A model generated the notes under the pieces. It saw nothing but the letters and a program-made list of their open reading frames with translations. It searched no databases and was not told the origin of the DNA. Position numbers and translations under genes: made by a program. A DNA stretch of 64,000 nucleotides. Source: Clostridia bacterium (GTDB taxonomy: Bacteria > Bacillota > Clostridia > Oscillospirales > CAG-272). The stretch spans positions 62,001 through 126,000 of the forward strand of contig JAFSYU010000040.1 of assembly GCA_017443595.1 (NCBI GenBank). Reading direction: 5' to 3'. Positions 15,525 to 24,699 of this stretch are shown one piece after another. How positions within the stretch are numbered: position 1 is the first letter of the stretch; every line of letters starts with the position of its first letter.

Positions 15525-16426
15525 TTTGTCTTCATATTATTGTCCGGCACTTTTATTTTCAGTTCTATCATACCGTCGCCGTCGCTTCTGCTGCTTTCCA
15601 CGGGGATGCCGGCCTGTCTGACTATGCTTACGGCTTTATCTATGGTATTTAAGAAAATGCGTATATCCTTAATAACTATTTTACCCGTGTGCGGCGCGGG
15701 CTTTTTTTCGCTTGATAATTCAAGCACGTACTGTTCCGTCTGCCTGACGTTTAAAGATCTTACTGCGGCGGCTTGCAGTATTTTCTTCCGCATCTCCGGA
15801 GACTGCGCTTTGAGCGCCGCTCTGACGTGGCGTTCCGTAAGACCTGCGTTTTTGACCGTTTCACGCTCTTTACTGTCGAGTTTCAGCAGTCTCAGCTTGT
15901 TTGCCACGTACGACTGAGAAACGGACAGCATATCCGCTATATCCTGCTGTTTTACACCGTATTTTTTGATAAGCGCTTCTATCGCTTCCGCTTCTTCAAA
16001 AAAATCAAGTCCGTGGCGCTGCAGATTTTCCACAAGCGCCAGTTTTGCGGATTCCTCTCTGTCCGCGTCGATTATTATACACGGAACGTATGGCAAGTCA
16101 AGCATACGCGCCGCGCGCAGTCTGCGCTCTCCGGCTATCAGCTCGTACAAGCCGCCGAAAGGCGAGTTCTCGTCCGATATGCGCCTTACAGTCACGGGCT
16201 GTATCATCCCGTATTTTTTTATGCTGTCCGCCAGGCTTTGCAGCTCTGCGGGATCAAAGTTTTTTCTCGGCTGGTTCGGATTGGGACAAATGCGCGACGG
16301 ATTCAGCATATGTATGCGGCAGGCGTCGTCCTGGCGTTTCAGTTCTTTTTCGTATTCACGCAGTTTTTCTTCGTATTCCGCAAGCCGCTGCACCGTTTTT
16401 TTCTGTTTTACGTTTATACCGAACAT
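15506..16426 (-). CDS. ParB/Noc family DNA-binding CTPase
   Basis: A 306-residue ParB-fold protein. A basic, amphipathic and coiled N-terminus (1-36) precedes the CTP-binding domain with GERRLRAA at 99-106 and ENLQR at 133-137, the KB HTH (about 158-180, KQQDIADMLSVSQSYVANKLRLL) and a C-terminal dimerisation segment (IVIKDIRIFLNTIDKAV). These proteins load at parS-like sites and slide as CTP-gated clamps. No parA is adjacent, so a nucleoid-occlusion (Noc) or accessory role is more likely than the parABS copy. Short polar N-terminus could attach to membrane as in Noc. Confidence 0.85.
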   Translation of the reverse strand: MFGINVKQKKTVQRLAEYEEKLREYEKELKRQDDACRIHMLNPSRICPNPNQPRKNFDPAELQSLADSIKKYGMIQPVTVRRISDENSPFGGLYELIAGERRLRAARMLDLPYVPCIIIDADREESAKLALVENLQRHGLDFFEEAEAIEALIKKYGVKQQDIADMLSVSQSYVANKLRLLKLDSKERETVKNAGLTERHVRAALKAQSPEMRKKILQAAAVRSLNVRQTEQYVLELSSEKKPAPHTGKIVIKDIRIFLNTIDKAVSIVRQAGIPVESSRSDGDGMIELKIKVPDNNMKTKQKTAP

Positions 16427-16510
16427 GACCTGACCCCCTCCTTTTTTTGAATTTTACCACGTTTAAAAAAACTTTATTGTCATATAATGTCAGTGTTTAA
16501 CATTTTTCTC

Positions 16511-16539
16511 TTTACAATTTGATATTTTGAGTGTATAAT
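16511..16539 (+). promoter_or_regulatory. Promoter of the 16571 operon
   Basis: TTTACA at 16511-16516, 17-base spacer, perfect TATAAT at 16534-16539. Reads into the large membrane protein gene; divergent from parB/noc. Confidence 0.75.
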
Positions 16540-16570
16540 ATAGGAGAAATAAAAGAAACGGGGCTGCGGT

Positions 16571-19060
16571 TTGAATAAAATACAGTATATCCTCGATCTT
16601 ACCGGAATAAAAATGCCGGGCGCTGTAAAAGCGGAGACGGAAAAAAGAATAAGAGGCGCTTTTGATATTTATGAAAAAAAGAACGGCAAAAAGAAATTTG
16701 CCGTTGTTTTGGCGTCCGCCCTGGCTTTTGCCGCGCTGTTTATTACTGTGATCATTATTGCAAATTCCATAGGATCAAAGCTGCCGGATGCTCCGCCGGA
16801 AACGCAGACCGGGTCCTTTGAAGAAACGGATGAAGCGTTTGATCCGCCTGTTGAGGACGGGTATATCCTGTTTTATTCTTTATACGAAAACGATCTGAAT
16901 TATGAGCCTTTCAGAGTCGCGACACGGCTGATGAAGCCGTGCGGCGACAGTATAGTCGTAGCCGACGACTTAAGACCTTTGTACGGGTTTTTCGGTGAAA
17001 ACGAGCCGTCCGCGAAGACGCTCTGCGATACGTTTTTCGCTTTTTATGACCGGAAAAACATAATATATCAGAAAAGCATAACTAAATACAGTGAGCAAAA
17101 GTATACGGATATATCGGACGGATTCAGGATAAGATCAGAGCTGCCCGAGGGTTATTATCCGGATGAGCTGATACTCTTAAGCGAAAAGCACGGTACGTTT
17201 GAATATATTTTAACGGCGTCCGTCATTACGGATAACACACCGGGGCGGTTACCGTATAAGGGCGTTAAGCTCTACGATCAGAATTTGAGTCAGATAGGCG
17301 TATACAGAGACGGTTTATATGAGATATCAGTATCCGCTTTGAAAAACATATCAGTATGCGTATATAAAATTAGATCTGAGATGGGACTGCCTGTCATATA
17401 CGCGCGGTACGAAGTAAAACCGGATGAGCTGACGCAAGCGCGCGGAGATGACGATATGGGTCTGCACACCGCCGCAGCTGAAGGCGGCAGCGTTACGGTA
17501 TCCGGAAGATTCAGCATAGATGATCGCATTCTTGAGCTTAAAAACGGGGAAAACAGCGTTTTTATGCCGGTTTTTACCGACGCCGGCATGGATATGGACA
17601 GCTCTGTCAGCACAAAACGTTCGTCTTTGTGCGAATATCCGTATTCTTTTCAGATATATGATGATAACGGTCTTTGCGGCCGCAAGACTGTTTGCGATAT
17701 TATAAATATGCTTGATCTGCAGTGGTTTTTCCCGATGTACACGGCAAAGACCGGGGAAGGCACGCTCATAATCGGCGACGGTATAAAGACCGGAGCGACG
17801 GTGCTTTCCTCTTCCGATCAGGCGTCGTCACATTTATATCCCGTCATAAGAGAGGAAAACGAAGATAATAAATATACGTGGTATTTTGATCTCAGCTGGT
17901 ATACAATAGATTCTTACGTATTTGACTTCAAGAGCCTGGAGAAAGGCGTAAGTGTTGCTTATCTGCCGTCAACGTGCGACAGACCGTATTTTGACTTCTC
18001 GTATTTTGAAAGCGATCATCCGAGCATTGCTCTTATAGTAAAAGACGGTGAGATACGTCTGACTGACAGCTGTGTTTTACCGGGCAGCCTGAATCAAACG
18101 CTTAAAAGTTATTTCACCCCGGAAGAAGAGTTTGATGATCTGAAATTTGTCACGACCTATCCTTATATCAAAGACCCGTCAAACGAATACGATCCTTCAC
18201 GGCCGTTTATGCGGGAATACCTGCCGCTTTTATCGACTGATCTGACAGCAACGCCGGATCTTTTTGAAGATCTCGGTCTTTATATTGCGCCGTTTGAGCG
18301 GCTTAAGTCCGGTTTTTCCGATCTTTCGGTCGGAAACCGATATATACGTGTTACCGACGTGAAAGAAGACGGCGTATTTTACGGCGGAGAAAAAAACACG
18401 GATAAGATAAAATGGTATACGGTATACGCTTACGAGGAGCAGACCTGCGGGGAGCAAAACGGATACATAATAGATGCGTCCGGCTGTGTTTCAGGCCTTA
18501 GAAGGAACGGTTCCGTTTATCTGTTCAATACGCTGCAGCCGTGCTTTGAGATAAGAATAAAAGCAGCAGACAACAACGTCGTATACGCGTATCACGGCAC
18601 GGACAACTATACCGACAACACCCCTTTGCATAAAAGTGAAGAAACGTACGCCGGGCTTATGAGCGGTACGGCGGCGCTGCTGCTGTATAAATACGGCGTC
18701 ACCGCGCCGGTGTATGACATAGCGGTAGAGGATCACGTAAGCGACGACGAATACGACATAGGCGTGGATGTGGCGATACTGCCGCAAAAACCGGTTTACG
18801 GCGTAAAAAACAACGGCGGATACAGGTATTATTACTACAAAAATCTGACCAAAACGGTGAACGACGGCAGATATTCATACGCGTATACGGACTATGAAGA
18901 ATGGAAATACTTATCGTCGGACGCTTTGAACAGTTACGGCGAGCCGGACGGTTGGTGGTTGAAGGACAACGGCTGCGAAAGATTTATAATAAAATACAGA
19001 AGCGGCGCAGCAGAAATAATTTACAGCGGTAAGGGGCCGGTAATATTCTATGCACAATGA
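16571..19060 (+). CDS. Large membrane-anchored protein of unknown function
   Basis: 829 residues from a TTG codon; an in-frame ATG at codon 15 is an alternative start, and neither has a strong SD (GGGG is closest to the TTG). One transmembrane helix (about 38-62) with a positively charged cytoplasmic side places a short N-terminus inside and about 760 residues outside. The ectodomain is rich in Tyr, Asp and Gly, probably beta-rich, and shows no recognised motif. Architecture and the overlapping sigma-like gene downstream recall anti-sigma factors with a short cytoplasmic part, but no anti-sigma domain is recognised. Function unknown. Confidence 0.75.
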   Translation: MNKIQYILDLTGIKMPGAVKAETEKRIRGAFDIYEKKNGKKKFAVVLASALAFAALFITVIIIANSIGSKLPDAPPETQTGSFEETDEAFDPPVEDGYILFYSLYENDLNYEPFRVATRLMKPCGDSIVVADDLRPLYGFFGENEPSAKTLCDTFFAFYDRKNIIYQKSITKYSEQKYTDISDGFRIRSELPEGYYPDELILLSEKHGTFEYILTASVITDNTPGRLPYKGVKLYDQNLSQIGVYRDGLYEISVSALKNISVCVYKIRSEMGLPVIYARYEVKPDELTQARGDDDMGLHTAAAEGGSVTVSGRFSIDDRILELKNGENSVFMPVFTDAGMDMDSSVSTKRSSLCEYPYSFQIYDDNGLCGRKTVCDIINMLDLQWFFPMYTAKTGEGTLIIGDGIKTGATVLSSSDQASSHLYPVIREENEDNKYTWYFDLSWYTIDSYVFDFKSLEKGVSVAYLPSTCDRPYFDFSYFESDHPSIALIVKDGEIRLTDSCVLPGSLNQTLKSYFTPEEEFDDLKFVTTYPYIKDPSNEYDPSRPFMREYLPLLSTDLTATPDLFEDLGLYIAPFERLKSGFSDLSVGNRYIRVTDVKEDGVFYGGEKNTDKIKWYTVYAYEEQTCGEQNGYIIDASGCVSGLRRNGSVYLFNTLQPCFEIRIKAADNNVVYAYHGTDNYTDNTPLHKSEETYAGLMSGTAALLLYKYGVTAPVYDIAVEDHVSDDEYDIGVDVAILPQKPVYGVKNNGGYRYYYYKNLTKTVNDGRYSYAYTDYEEWKYLSSDALNSYGEPDGWWLKDNGCERFIIKYRSGAAEIIYSGKGPVIFYAQ

Positions 19061-19421
19061 TGACAGAGCGCTGTTTTTATTAAACAAATACGGCGACGAT
19101 ATTTACAGATTTGCTTTCATACTGACCTGCAATGAGGACCGCGCCGGAGTTATAATGGCGGAGGCGTTTGAATACGCGGCGGGAAACGGGCTTTTTGCCG
19201 ATAAGGACAAGGACGACAAAAAGCTTTTGTTTTCACGTGTATATAAAAACGCCGTAAAAAACGGCGATCCGGCTGTTTACGATGAAGAAAAATACGGCAA
19301 AAAAAGCGATACGTTCAAAAGTATCGTGAGTCTGCCTTTAAAGGAACGGGCGATACGTCACCTGATCCTTTACGAGGATATGGAAGAAAAGGAAGCGGAA
19401 AAGGTGATAAGCGGGAAATGA
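19050..19421 (+). CDS. Degenerate ECF-sigma-like protein lacking a full region 4
   Basis: A 123-residue protein. The N-terminus (LLNKYGDDIYRFAFILTCNEDRAGVIMAEAFEYA) resembles sigma-70 region 2.1-2.2 of ECF factors, and the end (LPLKERAIRHLILYEDMEEKEAEKVI) resembles the first helices of region 4 but stops before the DNA-recognition helix. It is shorter than working ECF factors (usually about 160-190). It overlaps the membrane-protein gene by 11 bases and the YdcF gene by 4. It may be a protein-interaction remnant of a sigma factor. Confidence 0.65.
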   Translation: MHNDDRALFLLNKYGDDIYRFAFILTCNEDRAGVIMAEAFEYAAGNGLFADKDKDDKKLLFSRVYKNAVKNGDPAVYDEEKYGKKSDTFKSIVSLPLKERAIRHLILYEDMEEKEAEKVISGK

Positions 19422-20194
19422 GCAAAATACAGATAATTCTTTCCGTGCTCGGCGCGGGCGTCGCCTTTATAAATTACACGGTCTATCTTTGCATAAGCCG
19501 CCGCAACGCTCTGCCGATAGCGCCCGTTGCTTTGGCGTGTATAGTTTTGCCCGTGCTTTTCTGCATATTTTTCGGAAAAACAGCCGCCGCGCATTTCCCG
19601 CGCGTATACGAGGCGCTGAAATGGATATATATAAGTATAGGTTTGATATATTCGCTTTCGTTCATCGCGTTTTCTTCGTATCTTATGGCGCCGGTAAACG
19701 AAGTTGATAAAGCGGACGTTTTTATAGTCTTCGGCTGTAAGACTTACGGTTACTCCCCGTCCTACGCCCTTGAAAAAAGGCTTGAAAAAGCGTATGAGCT
19801 CTTATCAAAAAATCCGGATTCCGTCGCTGTCCTGTCCGGCGGACAGGGGGATGACGAAACGGTGTCCGAAGCGGGATCTATGCGTAAATATCTTACGGAT
19901 AAAGGCATACCGGAGGACCGGCTTATCATAGAGGATAGATCTACCTCCACTATAACGAATATAAAAAATTCAATGGAACTTATACGGCAAAACGGGTATG
20001 ACGGCAAAAAGATTTCCGCCGTATCAAACGATTTTCACGTTAAAAGGATATTAAAGCAGGCTGAACAGCTCGGGTACGACTTTTCGGTCTCGCCCGCGCG
20101 GATGCCGATAGGCTTCCGGCTTTTACAGAACCTCACAAGAGAATACATGGTTTGGGTGAGAAATATGTTCACCGGGACATGGGAAGTAAAATAA
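19418..20194 (+). CDS. YdcF/SanA family (DUF218) membrane protein
   Basis: 258 residues with three N-terminal transmembrane helices (about 3-24, 31-52, 67-88) and a DUF218 domain from about residue 95: DVFIVFGCKTYG, VAVLSGGQGDDE, GIPEDRLIIEDRSTSTITNIKNS and SNDFHVKRI are typical. SanA/YdcF/ElyC proteins are linked to envelope integrity and lipid-carrier or polysaccharide metabolism; the exact reaction is not established. Coupled to the sigma-like gene by an ATGA overlap. A palindromic repeat pair follows the stop and ends the transcript. Confidence 0.85.
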   Translation: MSKIQIILSVLGAGVAFINYTVYLCISRRNALPIAPVALACIVLPVLFCIFFGKTAAAHFPRVYEALKWIYISIGLIYSLSFIAFSSYLMAPVNEVDKADVFIVFGCKTYGYSPSYALEKRLEKAYELLSKNPDSVAVLSGGQGDDETVSEAGSMRKYLTDKGIPEDRLIIEDRSTSTITNIKNSMELIRQNGYDGKKISAVSNDFHVKRILKQAEQLGYDFSVSPARMPIGFRLLQNLTREYMVWVRNMFTGTWEVK

Positions 20195-20251
20195 CGGGCG
20201 AGCGCTGCTCGTCCGTTGTAGGGGCGATCAATGATCGCCCGTTTTTATTTT
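20195..20251 (+). terminator. Two palindromic repeats acting as terminator
   Basis: Copy one (20195-20215) is CGGGCGAGC-gct-GCTCGTCCG; copy two (20218-20241) is a GGGGCGATCA/TGATCGCCC palindrome followed by TTTTTATTTT. Together they end the ydcF transcript. Copy two also supplies the last codons and stop of the small gene on the opposite strand. Confidence 0.7.
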
Positions 20252-20455
20252 CGATTTAAGCTCTTTTATTTTTTGCTTCAGATCACGCTTGCAGGCGCAA
20301 AACGATTTTGCTATGATGCAGTGCATGACTATCAAAGCGGAGCTGACAAGTATAAAAGGCAGGTTCGCGGCGCAGTCCTGACCGCAGATATTCAGCTTTG
20401 CGCACGCTTTATCCACCATATTGCCGGTCTCTTTTTTCAGTTGTTCAACGCTCAT
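20228..20455 (-). CDS. Small single-helix membrane protein, Cys-rich, unknown function
   Basis: 75 residues with one central transmembrane helix (NLPFILVSSALIVMHCIIA, about 31-49), five cysteines around it and a basic coiled C-terminus (KRDLKQKIKELKSKIK). ATG has AAAGGA about 10 bases upstream. No family recognised. Its final residues and stop lie inside the palindromic repeat at 20218-20241. The opposite strand has a longer frame over the same bases, but it lacks an SD and looks non-biological. Moderate confidence that this is a real gene. Confidence 0.5.
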   Translation of the reverse strand: MSVEQLKKETGNMVDKACAKLNICGQDCAANLPFILVSSALIVMHCIIAKSFCACKRDLKQKIKELKSKIKTGDH

Positions 20456-20555
20456 TTTGCTGTTTTCCTTTCGTTTTTACATAGTATTTGCCGACCGGAA
20501 CGGTAATATACCGGCGTATTTTTTTAAAAACAGGGAAAAATTTGAAAAATAGAGG

Positions 20556-20584
20556 TTTACAAATCATAATTTTTGTTATATAAT
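20556..20584 (+). promoter_or_regulatory. Promoter of cysE-cysS
   Basis: TTTACA at 20556-20561, 17-base spacer, perfect TATAAT at 20579-20584. The leader to the GTG start is only about 30 bases, so there is no room for a T-box or SAM riboswitch. Confidence 0.75.
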
Positions 20585-20622
20585 ATAAAATGAAAAAGAA
20601 TTTATTTTAGGGAGAATATGTT

Positions 20623-21369
20623 GTGGGAAGTATATTATCACAGCTTGCCGACGGTTTGAACAAAGCATTGGAAAATAAAGATACAGATATAGTTGCCAAA
20701 ATAGCGGAAGGCGTAAAAGGCTTGAAGGAAGACGTTACGTCTATAATGGAGCGCGACCCCGCCGCGTCAAGCGAAGCCGAGGTCATGCTCTTATACTCGG
20801 GTCTGCACGCCGTTGCCGCGTACCGCGTTGCGCACGCGCTTGACAGCAAAGGACATAAATTTACCGCGCGCGCCATAAGCCAGGCGGCAAAATTCGTGAC
20901 GGATATAGAGATACACCCGTCCGCTAAAATAGGAAAAAATCTGTTTATAGACCACGGTGCCGGCGTTGTGATAGGCGAGACCGCGGAGATAGGCGATAAC
21001 TGCACCATATACCAGGGCGTCACCTTGGGCGGTACGGGCAAGCACGTGGGCAAGCGCCACCCGACCATAGGCAACAACGTTATGATAGGCGCGGGCGCAA
21101 AGGTGCTCGGACCTTTCAAAGTAGGCGACAATTCAAAAATAGCCGCGGGCGCGGTCGTTTTAAACGAGATACCGGAGGGAAGCACAGCCGTCGGCATGCC
21201 GGCTCGCGTGGTGAAGCGCGAGGGGGCAAGACCGACGGAAAGCTGTACGTCGGATCTTGACCAGATACATATCCCCGACCCCGTCGCGCAGGAGCTTTGC
21301 AGGCTCCAGCAGAGGATATCGGAGCTTGAAAAAAGACTTGACGAAAAAGAAAAAGGAAGTGAAAAATAA
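20623..21369 (+). CDS. cysE: Serine O-acetyltransferase
   Basis: 248 residues with the left-handed beta-helix of hexapeptide acyltransferases (about 85-195). [38 protein letters not shown] with [11 protein letters not shown] is the classic CysE signature; His near DHG and the preceding Asp are catalytic. It makes O-acetyl-L-serine from serine and acetyl-CoA, the first step of cysteine synthesis. Start is GTG at 20623 with AGGGAG 8 bases before it; the ATG at 20618 is out of frame. Stop and the cysS start overlap (TAATG). The C-terminal 50 residues are charged and coiled, longer than in many CysE proteins. Confidence 0.95.
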   Translation: MGSILSQLADGLNKALENKDTDIVAKIAEGVKGLKEDVTSIMERDPAASSEAEVMLLYSGLHAVAAYRVAHALDSKGHKFTARAISQAAKFVTDIEIHPSAKIGKNLFIDHGAGVVIGETAEIGDNCTIYQGVTLGGTGKHVGKRHPTIGNNVMIGAGAKVLGPFKVGDNSKIAAGAVVLNEIPEGSTAVGMPARVVKREGARPTESCTSDLDQIHIPDPVAQELCRLQQRISELEKRLDEKEKGSEK

Positions 21370-22760
21370 TGCAGCTTTATAACAGCTTGACACATAAAAA
21401 AGAAGAATTTTACACAAACGAACCGGGCAAGGTAAAGATCTATACCTGCGGCCCCACCGTTTACCACTATGCGCACATAGGCAATCTGCGCACCTACATA
21501 ATGGAGGATATACTCGTACGTTATCTGCAGTATACAGGCTACGACGTATGTCGCGTTATGAACATAACAGACGTCGGTCATCTTTCCTCGGACGCCGACA
21601 CCGGCGAGGACAAGATGTTAAAAGGCGCGAAACGCGAGCATAAGACCGTTATGGAAATAGCGGACTATTACACAAAAGCGTTTTTTGCCGATGCGGACAA
21701 GCTGCACCTGATGCGCCCGGACTTCGTCCAGCCGGCGACAGGATGCATTGCCGAATTTATTGAAATGATAAAAGTCCTGCTTGAAAAAGGATACGCGTAT
21801 CAGGCGGGCGGAAACGTTTATTTTGATACTTCAAAGCTTGATAAATACTACGTTTTCGGCGAGCATGACGCGGAAGACCTTGAAGTAGGCGTACGTGAAG
21901 GCGTTGAAGCGGACGACAACAAAAAGAACAAAGCGGACTTTGTACTGTGGTTCACAAAATCAAAGTTTGAAGATCAGGAGCTTAAGTGGGACAGCCCGTG
22001 GGGCTACGGTTATCCCGGATGGCATATAGAATGCTCCGCCATATCCATAAAATACTGCGGAGAGAAGCTTGACATCCACTGCGGCGGTATAGACAACCAG
22101 TTCCCGCACCATACTAATGAAATAGCGCAGTCGGAAGCGTATTTAGGTCACAAGTGGTGCAATTTCTGGTTCCACGTTCTGCATCTGAATACCGCAAGCG
22201 GCAAGATGAGCAAATCGTCGGGCAAATTCCTGACCGTTTCCGTGCTTGAAGAGCAGGGACTCGATCCGCTTGCGTACAGATACTTCTGCCTTAACTCCCA
22301 TTACAGAAAAAATCTCGTCTATTCCGACGAGGCGGTCGAAAACGCCGCGACCGCGTACAAAAAACTCCGCGTAAGATGCGCGACTCTCGGCAGCGACGGG
22401 GAAGCGGACGGAGCGAAGATCGAAGAATTCAGAGCAAAGTTCAAAGAAGCGCTTGATAACGATATGAACACCTCGCTTGCTTTGACCTGCGTTTACGACG
22501 CGCTGAAAGCCGATGTAAACGACAAAACAAAGCGCGAAATAATAAAAGATTACGAAAAGGTCTTAGCGCTTGATCTGCTTACACCGTATCCGGAAGAAAA
22601 AGAAGAGGGTGACCCGGAGATCTTAGCGAAAATAGCCGAGCGCGCCGCCGCCAAAAAAGCAAAGGATTACGCAAAAGCGGACGCCATAAGAGCGGAGCTT
22701 GCCGCGGCGGGCATAACGCTTATTGACACACCGCAGGGAACGGTTTATAAAAAGGAATGA
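21369..22760 (+). CDS. cysS: Cysteinyl-tRNA synthetase
   Basis: A 463-residue class I synthetase. The Zn ligand Cys28 and the HIGH-like motif HIGN (36-39) are in CGPTVYHYAHIGN; WHIECSA and CGGIDNQFPHHTNE carry other Zn/active-site residues, and KMSKSSG near 272 is the KMSKS loop. The C-terminal DALR-like helical domain ends with AAAGITLIDTPQGT. It charges tRNA-Cys, and pairing with cysE couples cysteine supply to its use in translation. Overlaps the next gene by 4 bases (ATGA). Confidence 0.98.
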   Translation: MQLYNSLTHKKEEFYTNEPGKVKIYTCGPTVYHYAHIGNLRTYIMEDILVRYLQYTGYDVCRVMNITDVGHLSSDADTGEDKMLKGAKREHKTVMEIADYYTKAFFADADKLHLMRPDFVQPATGCIAEFIEMIKVLLEKGYAYQAGGNVYFDTSKLDKYYVFGEHDAEDLEVGVREGVEADDNKKNKADFVLWFTKSKFEDQELKWDSPWGYGYPGWHIECSAISIKYCGEKLDIHCGGIDNQFPHHTNEIAQSEAYLGHKWCNFWFHVLHLNTASGKMSKSSGKFLTVSVLEEQGLDPLAYRYFCLNSHYRKNLVYSDEAVENAATAYKKLRVRCATLGSDGEADGAKIEEFRAKFKEALDNDMNTSLALTCVYDALKADVNDKTKREIIKDYEKVLALDLLTPYPEEKEEGDPEILAKIAERAAAKKAKDYAKADAIRAELAAAGITLIDTPQGTVYKKE

Positions 22761-23293
22761 ACAAAATAACATTTTTAAAAAGAACGATCGCCGTCATATC
22801 CGTTATGGCGGTCGTTCTTGCAGTATACGCATACGCAGGGGCAGGCGAGACTGCGCCGCTTGCCGTAAAGCGCGTTGATATCAAAGCGCAGCCGGAAAAA
22901 TCCGAATATCTTATAGGCGAAGAGCTTGATCTTTCCGACACTTATCTTGAAATAACGTATGAAAACGGCGTTAAAGAGGACGTCAAGGTCACGCCTGATA
23001 TGATAGAAGGGTTTGATAACACAACGTTAGGCGTTAAACTTCTTACCGTAAATTACGGCAATAAATCCGCGGCGTATTCCGTTTGGATAGTCGAAGAGTA
23101 TACTTCCGAGACGGAGACGGAACGCGAGACGATAGATTTTGACCCCACGCCCGCGACGTCCGAAGCCGTATCGGAGACCGGAACGGGATCGACGACGGTG
23201 ATAATCGTCGCCGTGATCGCAGTCGTCGCCGTGCTTGCGCTGATCCTGACGTTTATAATGCGCGGCAAAAAGCGCGGAGAAGACGAGCTGTAA
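22757..23293 (+). CDS. Membrane-anchored single Ig-like domain protein
   Basis: 178 residues: an N-terminal signal/helix (about 6-30), one bacterial Ig-like domain (about 36-115; KSEYLIGEELDLSDTYLEITYENG is typical of the Big_3/Ig-like group), a Thr/Glu-rich stalk (SETETERET), and a C-terminal helix (about 143-167) ending in RGKKRGEDEL. It is probably displayed on the cell surface. Coupled to cysS by ATGA, likely positional rather than functional. The same Ig-like subtype occurs twice in the cohesin-like protein at 57306-59585. Confidence 0.75.
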   Translation: MNKITFLKRTIAVISVMAVVLAVYAYAGAGETAPLAVKRVDIKAQPEKSEYLIGEELDLSDTYLEITYENGVKEDVKVTPDMIEGFDNTTLGVKLLTVNYGNKSAAYSVWIVEEYTSETETERETIDFDPTPATSEAVSETGTGSTTVIIVAVIAVVAVLALILTFIMRGKKRGEDEL

Positions 23294-23308
23294 GGCGGGG
23301 GAGTTTAT

Positions 23309-24682
23309 ATGAGAAGAATTATTTGTTTTATACTTTGCCTTTTGTTTGTTATATCCGTAATATCCGGCTGCGATACGCCTGTGACGCCGGAGACCGAAAC
23401 GTATCCGTCAACGACGGACGCGGTGACGGAAAAAGAGCCGGAGGCAGATAATACCGTTTATATAAGCTCAAAGGAATATTACAACAACGGATATTCAAAC
23501 AATTATATAGTCGGTATGGACAAGCAAGGCCGCGGCTTTGACGCGTCTTTGCCCAAAACGGATAAGGACAGGCAGGCGGGGGTGTTTTATAATACGTCCG
23601 ATGACGGTATGCCGATACGCCGTGCTCTGCAGCTTTTAACAAGTGCGGGCATTGATTTTATCTGCTTTGATATTAGCAAAAACTCGTCTGAAACGGTATA
23701 TGCCGCCGTTATGGAAGAGATATGCTCGCTTAAAGAGCAGGGTTGGGACGAAGTGCCTGAAGCCGCGTTTTATATAGGAGAATATTCCGCCGGCACGGTA
23801 AACGGCTTGTATGAAAACGTGTATAAAAAGGAGCTTTATAAAGACGCGTGGTATTACCGCGACGGAAAGCCGCTTATTGTCGCGTACAAAGCCGGAGACG
23901 GCGCGGAAGACTTATCCTCAGAGATCACGGGATTCTTCACGTTCAGGCTCCCTGAAAACGATCCGGAGCTCGTTATCGCTGCAAACAGCGGTGAATTGAA
24001 AGAATACGAAGGCAAAGCCGCCCTGATAGATACGCGCGAAGTTGATTTATTAAACAACGAAAAAGAAGACGACCCGTATATCACGCTTTGCAAAGACATA
24101 AAGGAATATAAAGGCGAATATTTCAGCGAAACGAGGGTAAAAAGCACGGAAATAAGTATTCCTATGATAGAAGACACGACGGAGTGGAACAAGGTAAAGT
24201 CCGTGTTCAAGAGCGTAGGGCGCGCGTATACGCAGGGCGAAGTAAGAAATAATATTTACGAGATAAGAGTCACGGAGAGCGAAACGCATCTGTTCTTTTA
24301 TATAAAAACGGACGACGTGATAGCCCCGCAAAAAGAAAATGACAGCGGTTGGATGAATATATTTATAGGAACAGGCGAGCTTGAACTTAAAGGCTGGTGC
24401 GGTTACGAATACGTTATAAACCGCGGCGCGTCAAACGGCAAGACCACGGTAGATAAATTAAATGAAGATTTCACCGCTCAGACCGTCGGAGAGGGCGTAT
24501 ATTATCTGTCCGGCAATATACTGCAGGTAAAGATACCGAAAGCGCTGCTCGGTATAGAGGGAAACGCGAATATTTATTTCAAAGTCGCGGACGGGATAGA
24601 GCATCCCGATGATATAACTGATTACTACGTCACAGGCAGAAGTCTGCCCATGGGACGGCTCAGCTATAGATATATCGGTTAA
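23309..24682 (+). CDS. Lipoprotein with TIM-barrel-like and CBM9-like regions
   Basis: 457 residues with a lipoprotein signal peptide and lipobox VISGC (Cys near residue 21), then a Thr/Glu linker. The middle (about 50-265: LLTSAGIDFICFDISKN, YYRDGKPLIVAY, FFTFR) resembles GH71/GH99-like barrels that act on polysaccharides; the C-terminal 170 residues (LFFYIKTDDV, WMNIFIGTG) recall CBM9-like beta-sandwiches. No catalytic residues can be assigned, so glycosidase function is only a suggestion. GGCGGGGG precedes the ATG at an SD-like distance. Confidence 0.65.
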   Translation: MRRIICFILCLLFVISVISGCDTPVTPETETYPSTTDAVTEKEPEADNTVYISSKEYYNNGYSNNYIVGMDKQGRGFDASLPKTDKDRQAGVFYNTSDDGMPIRRALQLLTSAGIDFICFDISKNSSETVYAAVMEEICSLKEQGWDEVPEAAFYIGEYSAGTVNGLYENVYKKELYKDAWYYRDGKPLIVAYKAGDGAEDLSSEITGFFTFRLPENDPELVIAANSGELKEYEGKAALIDTREVDLLNNEKEDDPYITLCKDIKEYKGEYFSETRVKSTEISIPMIEDTTEWNKVKSVFKSVGRAYTQGEVRNNIYEIRVTESETHLFFYIKTDDVIAPQKENDSGWMNIFIGTGELELKGWCGYEYVINRGASNGKTTVDKLNEDFTAQTVGEGVYYLSGNILQVKIPKALLGIEGNANIYFKVADGIEHPDDITDYYVTGRSLPMGRLSYRYIG

Positions 24683-24699
24683 TATAGTCACTTGTGATA

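Noticed and set aside
20231-20506. 91-codon plus-strand frame opposite the small membrane protein
   Set aside because: No SD, rich in Phe/His/Arg without domain, and it begins inside a palindromic repeat; the minus-strand frame has SD and a clear membrane helix.
20456-20622. T-box leader before cysE-cysS
   Set aside because: The promoter lies about 40 bases before the start codon, leaving no space for specifier loop and antiterminator; no T-box core sequence was found.
20607-21581. Long 324-codon frame opposite cysE
   Set aside because: Antisense of the cysE beta-helix and the cysS start; cysE has full family motifs, promoter and SD.
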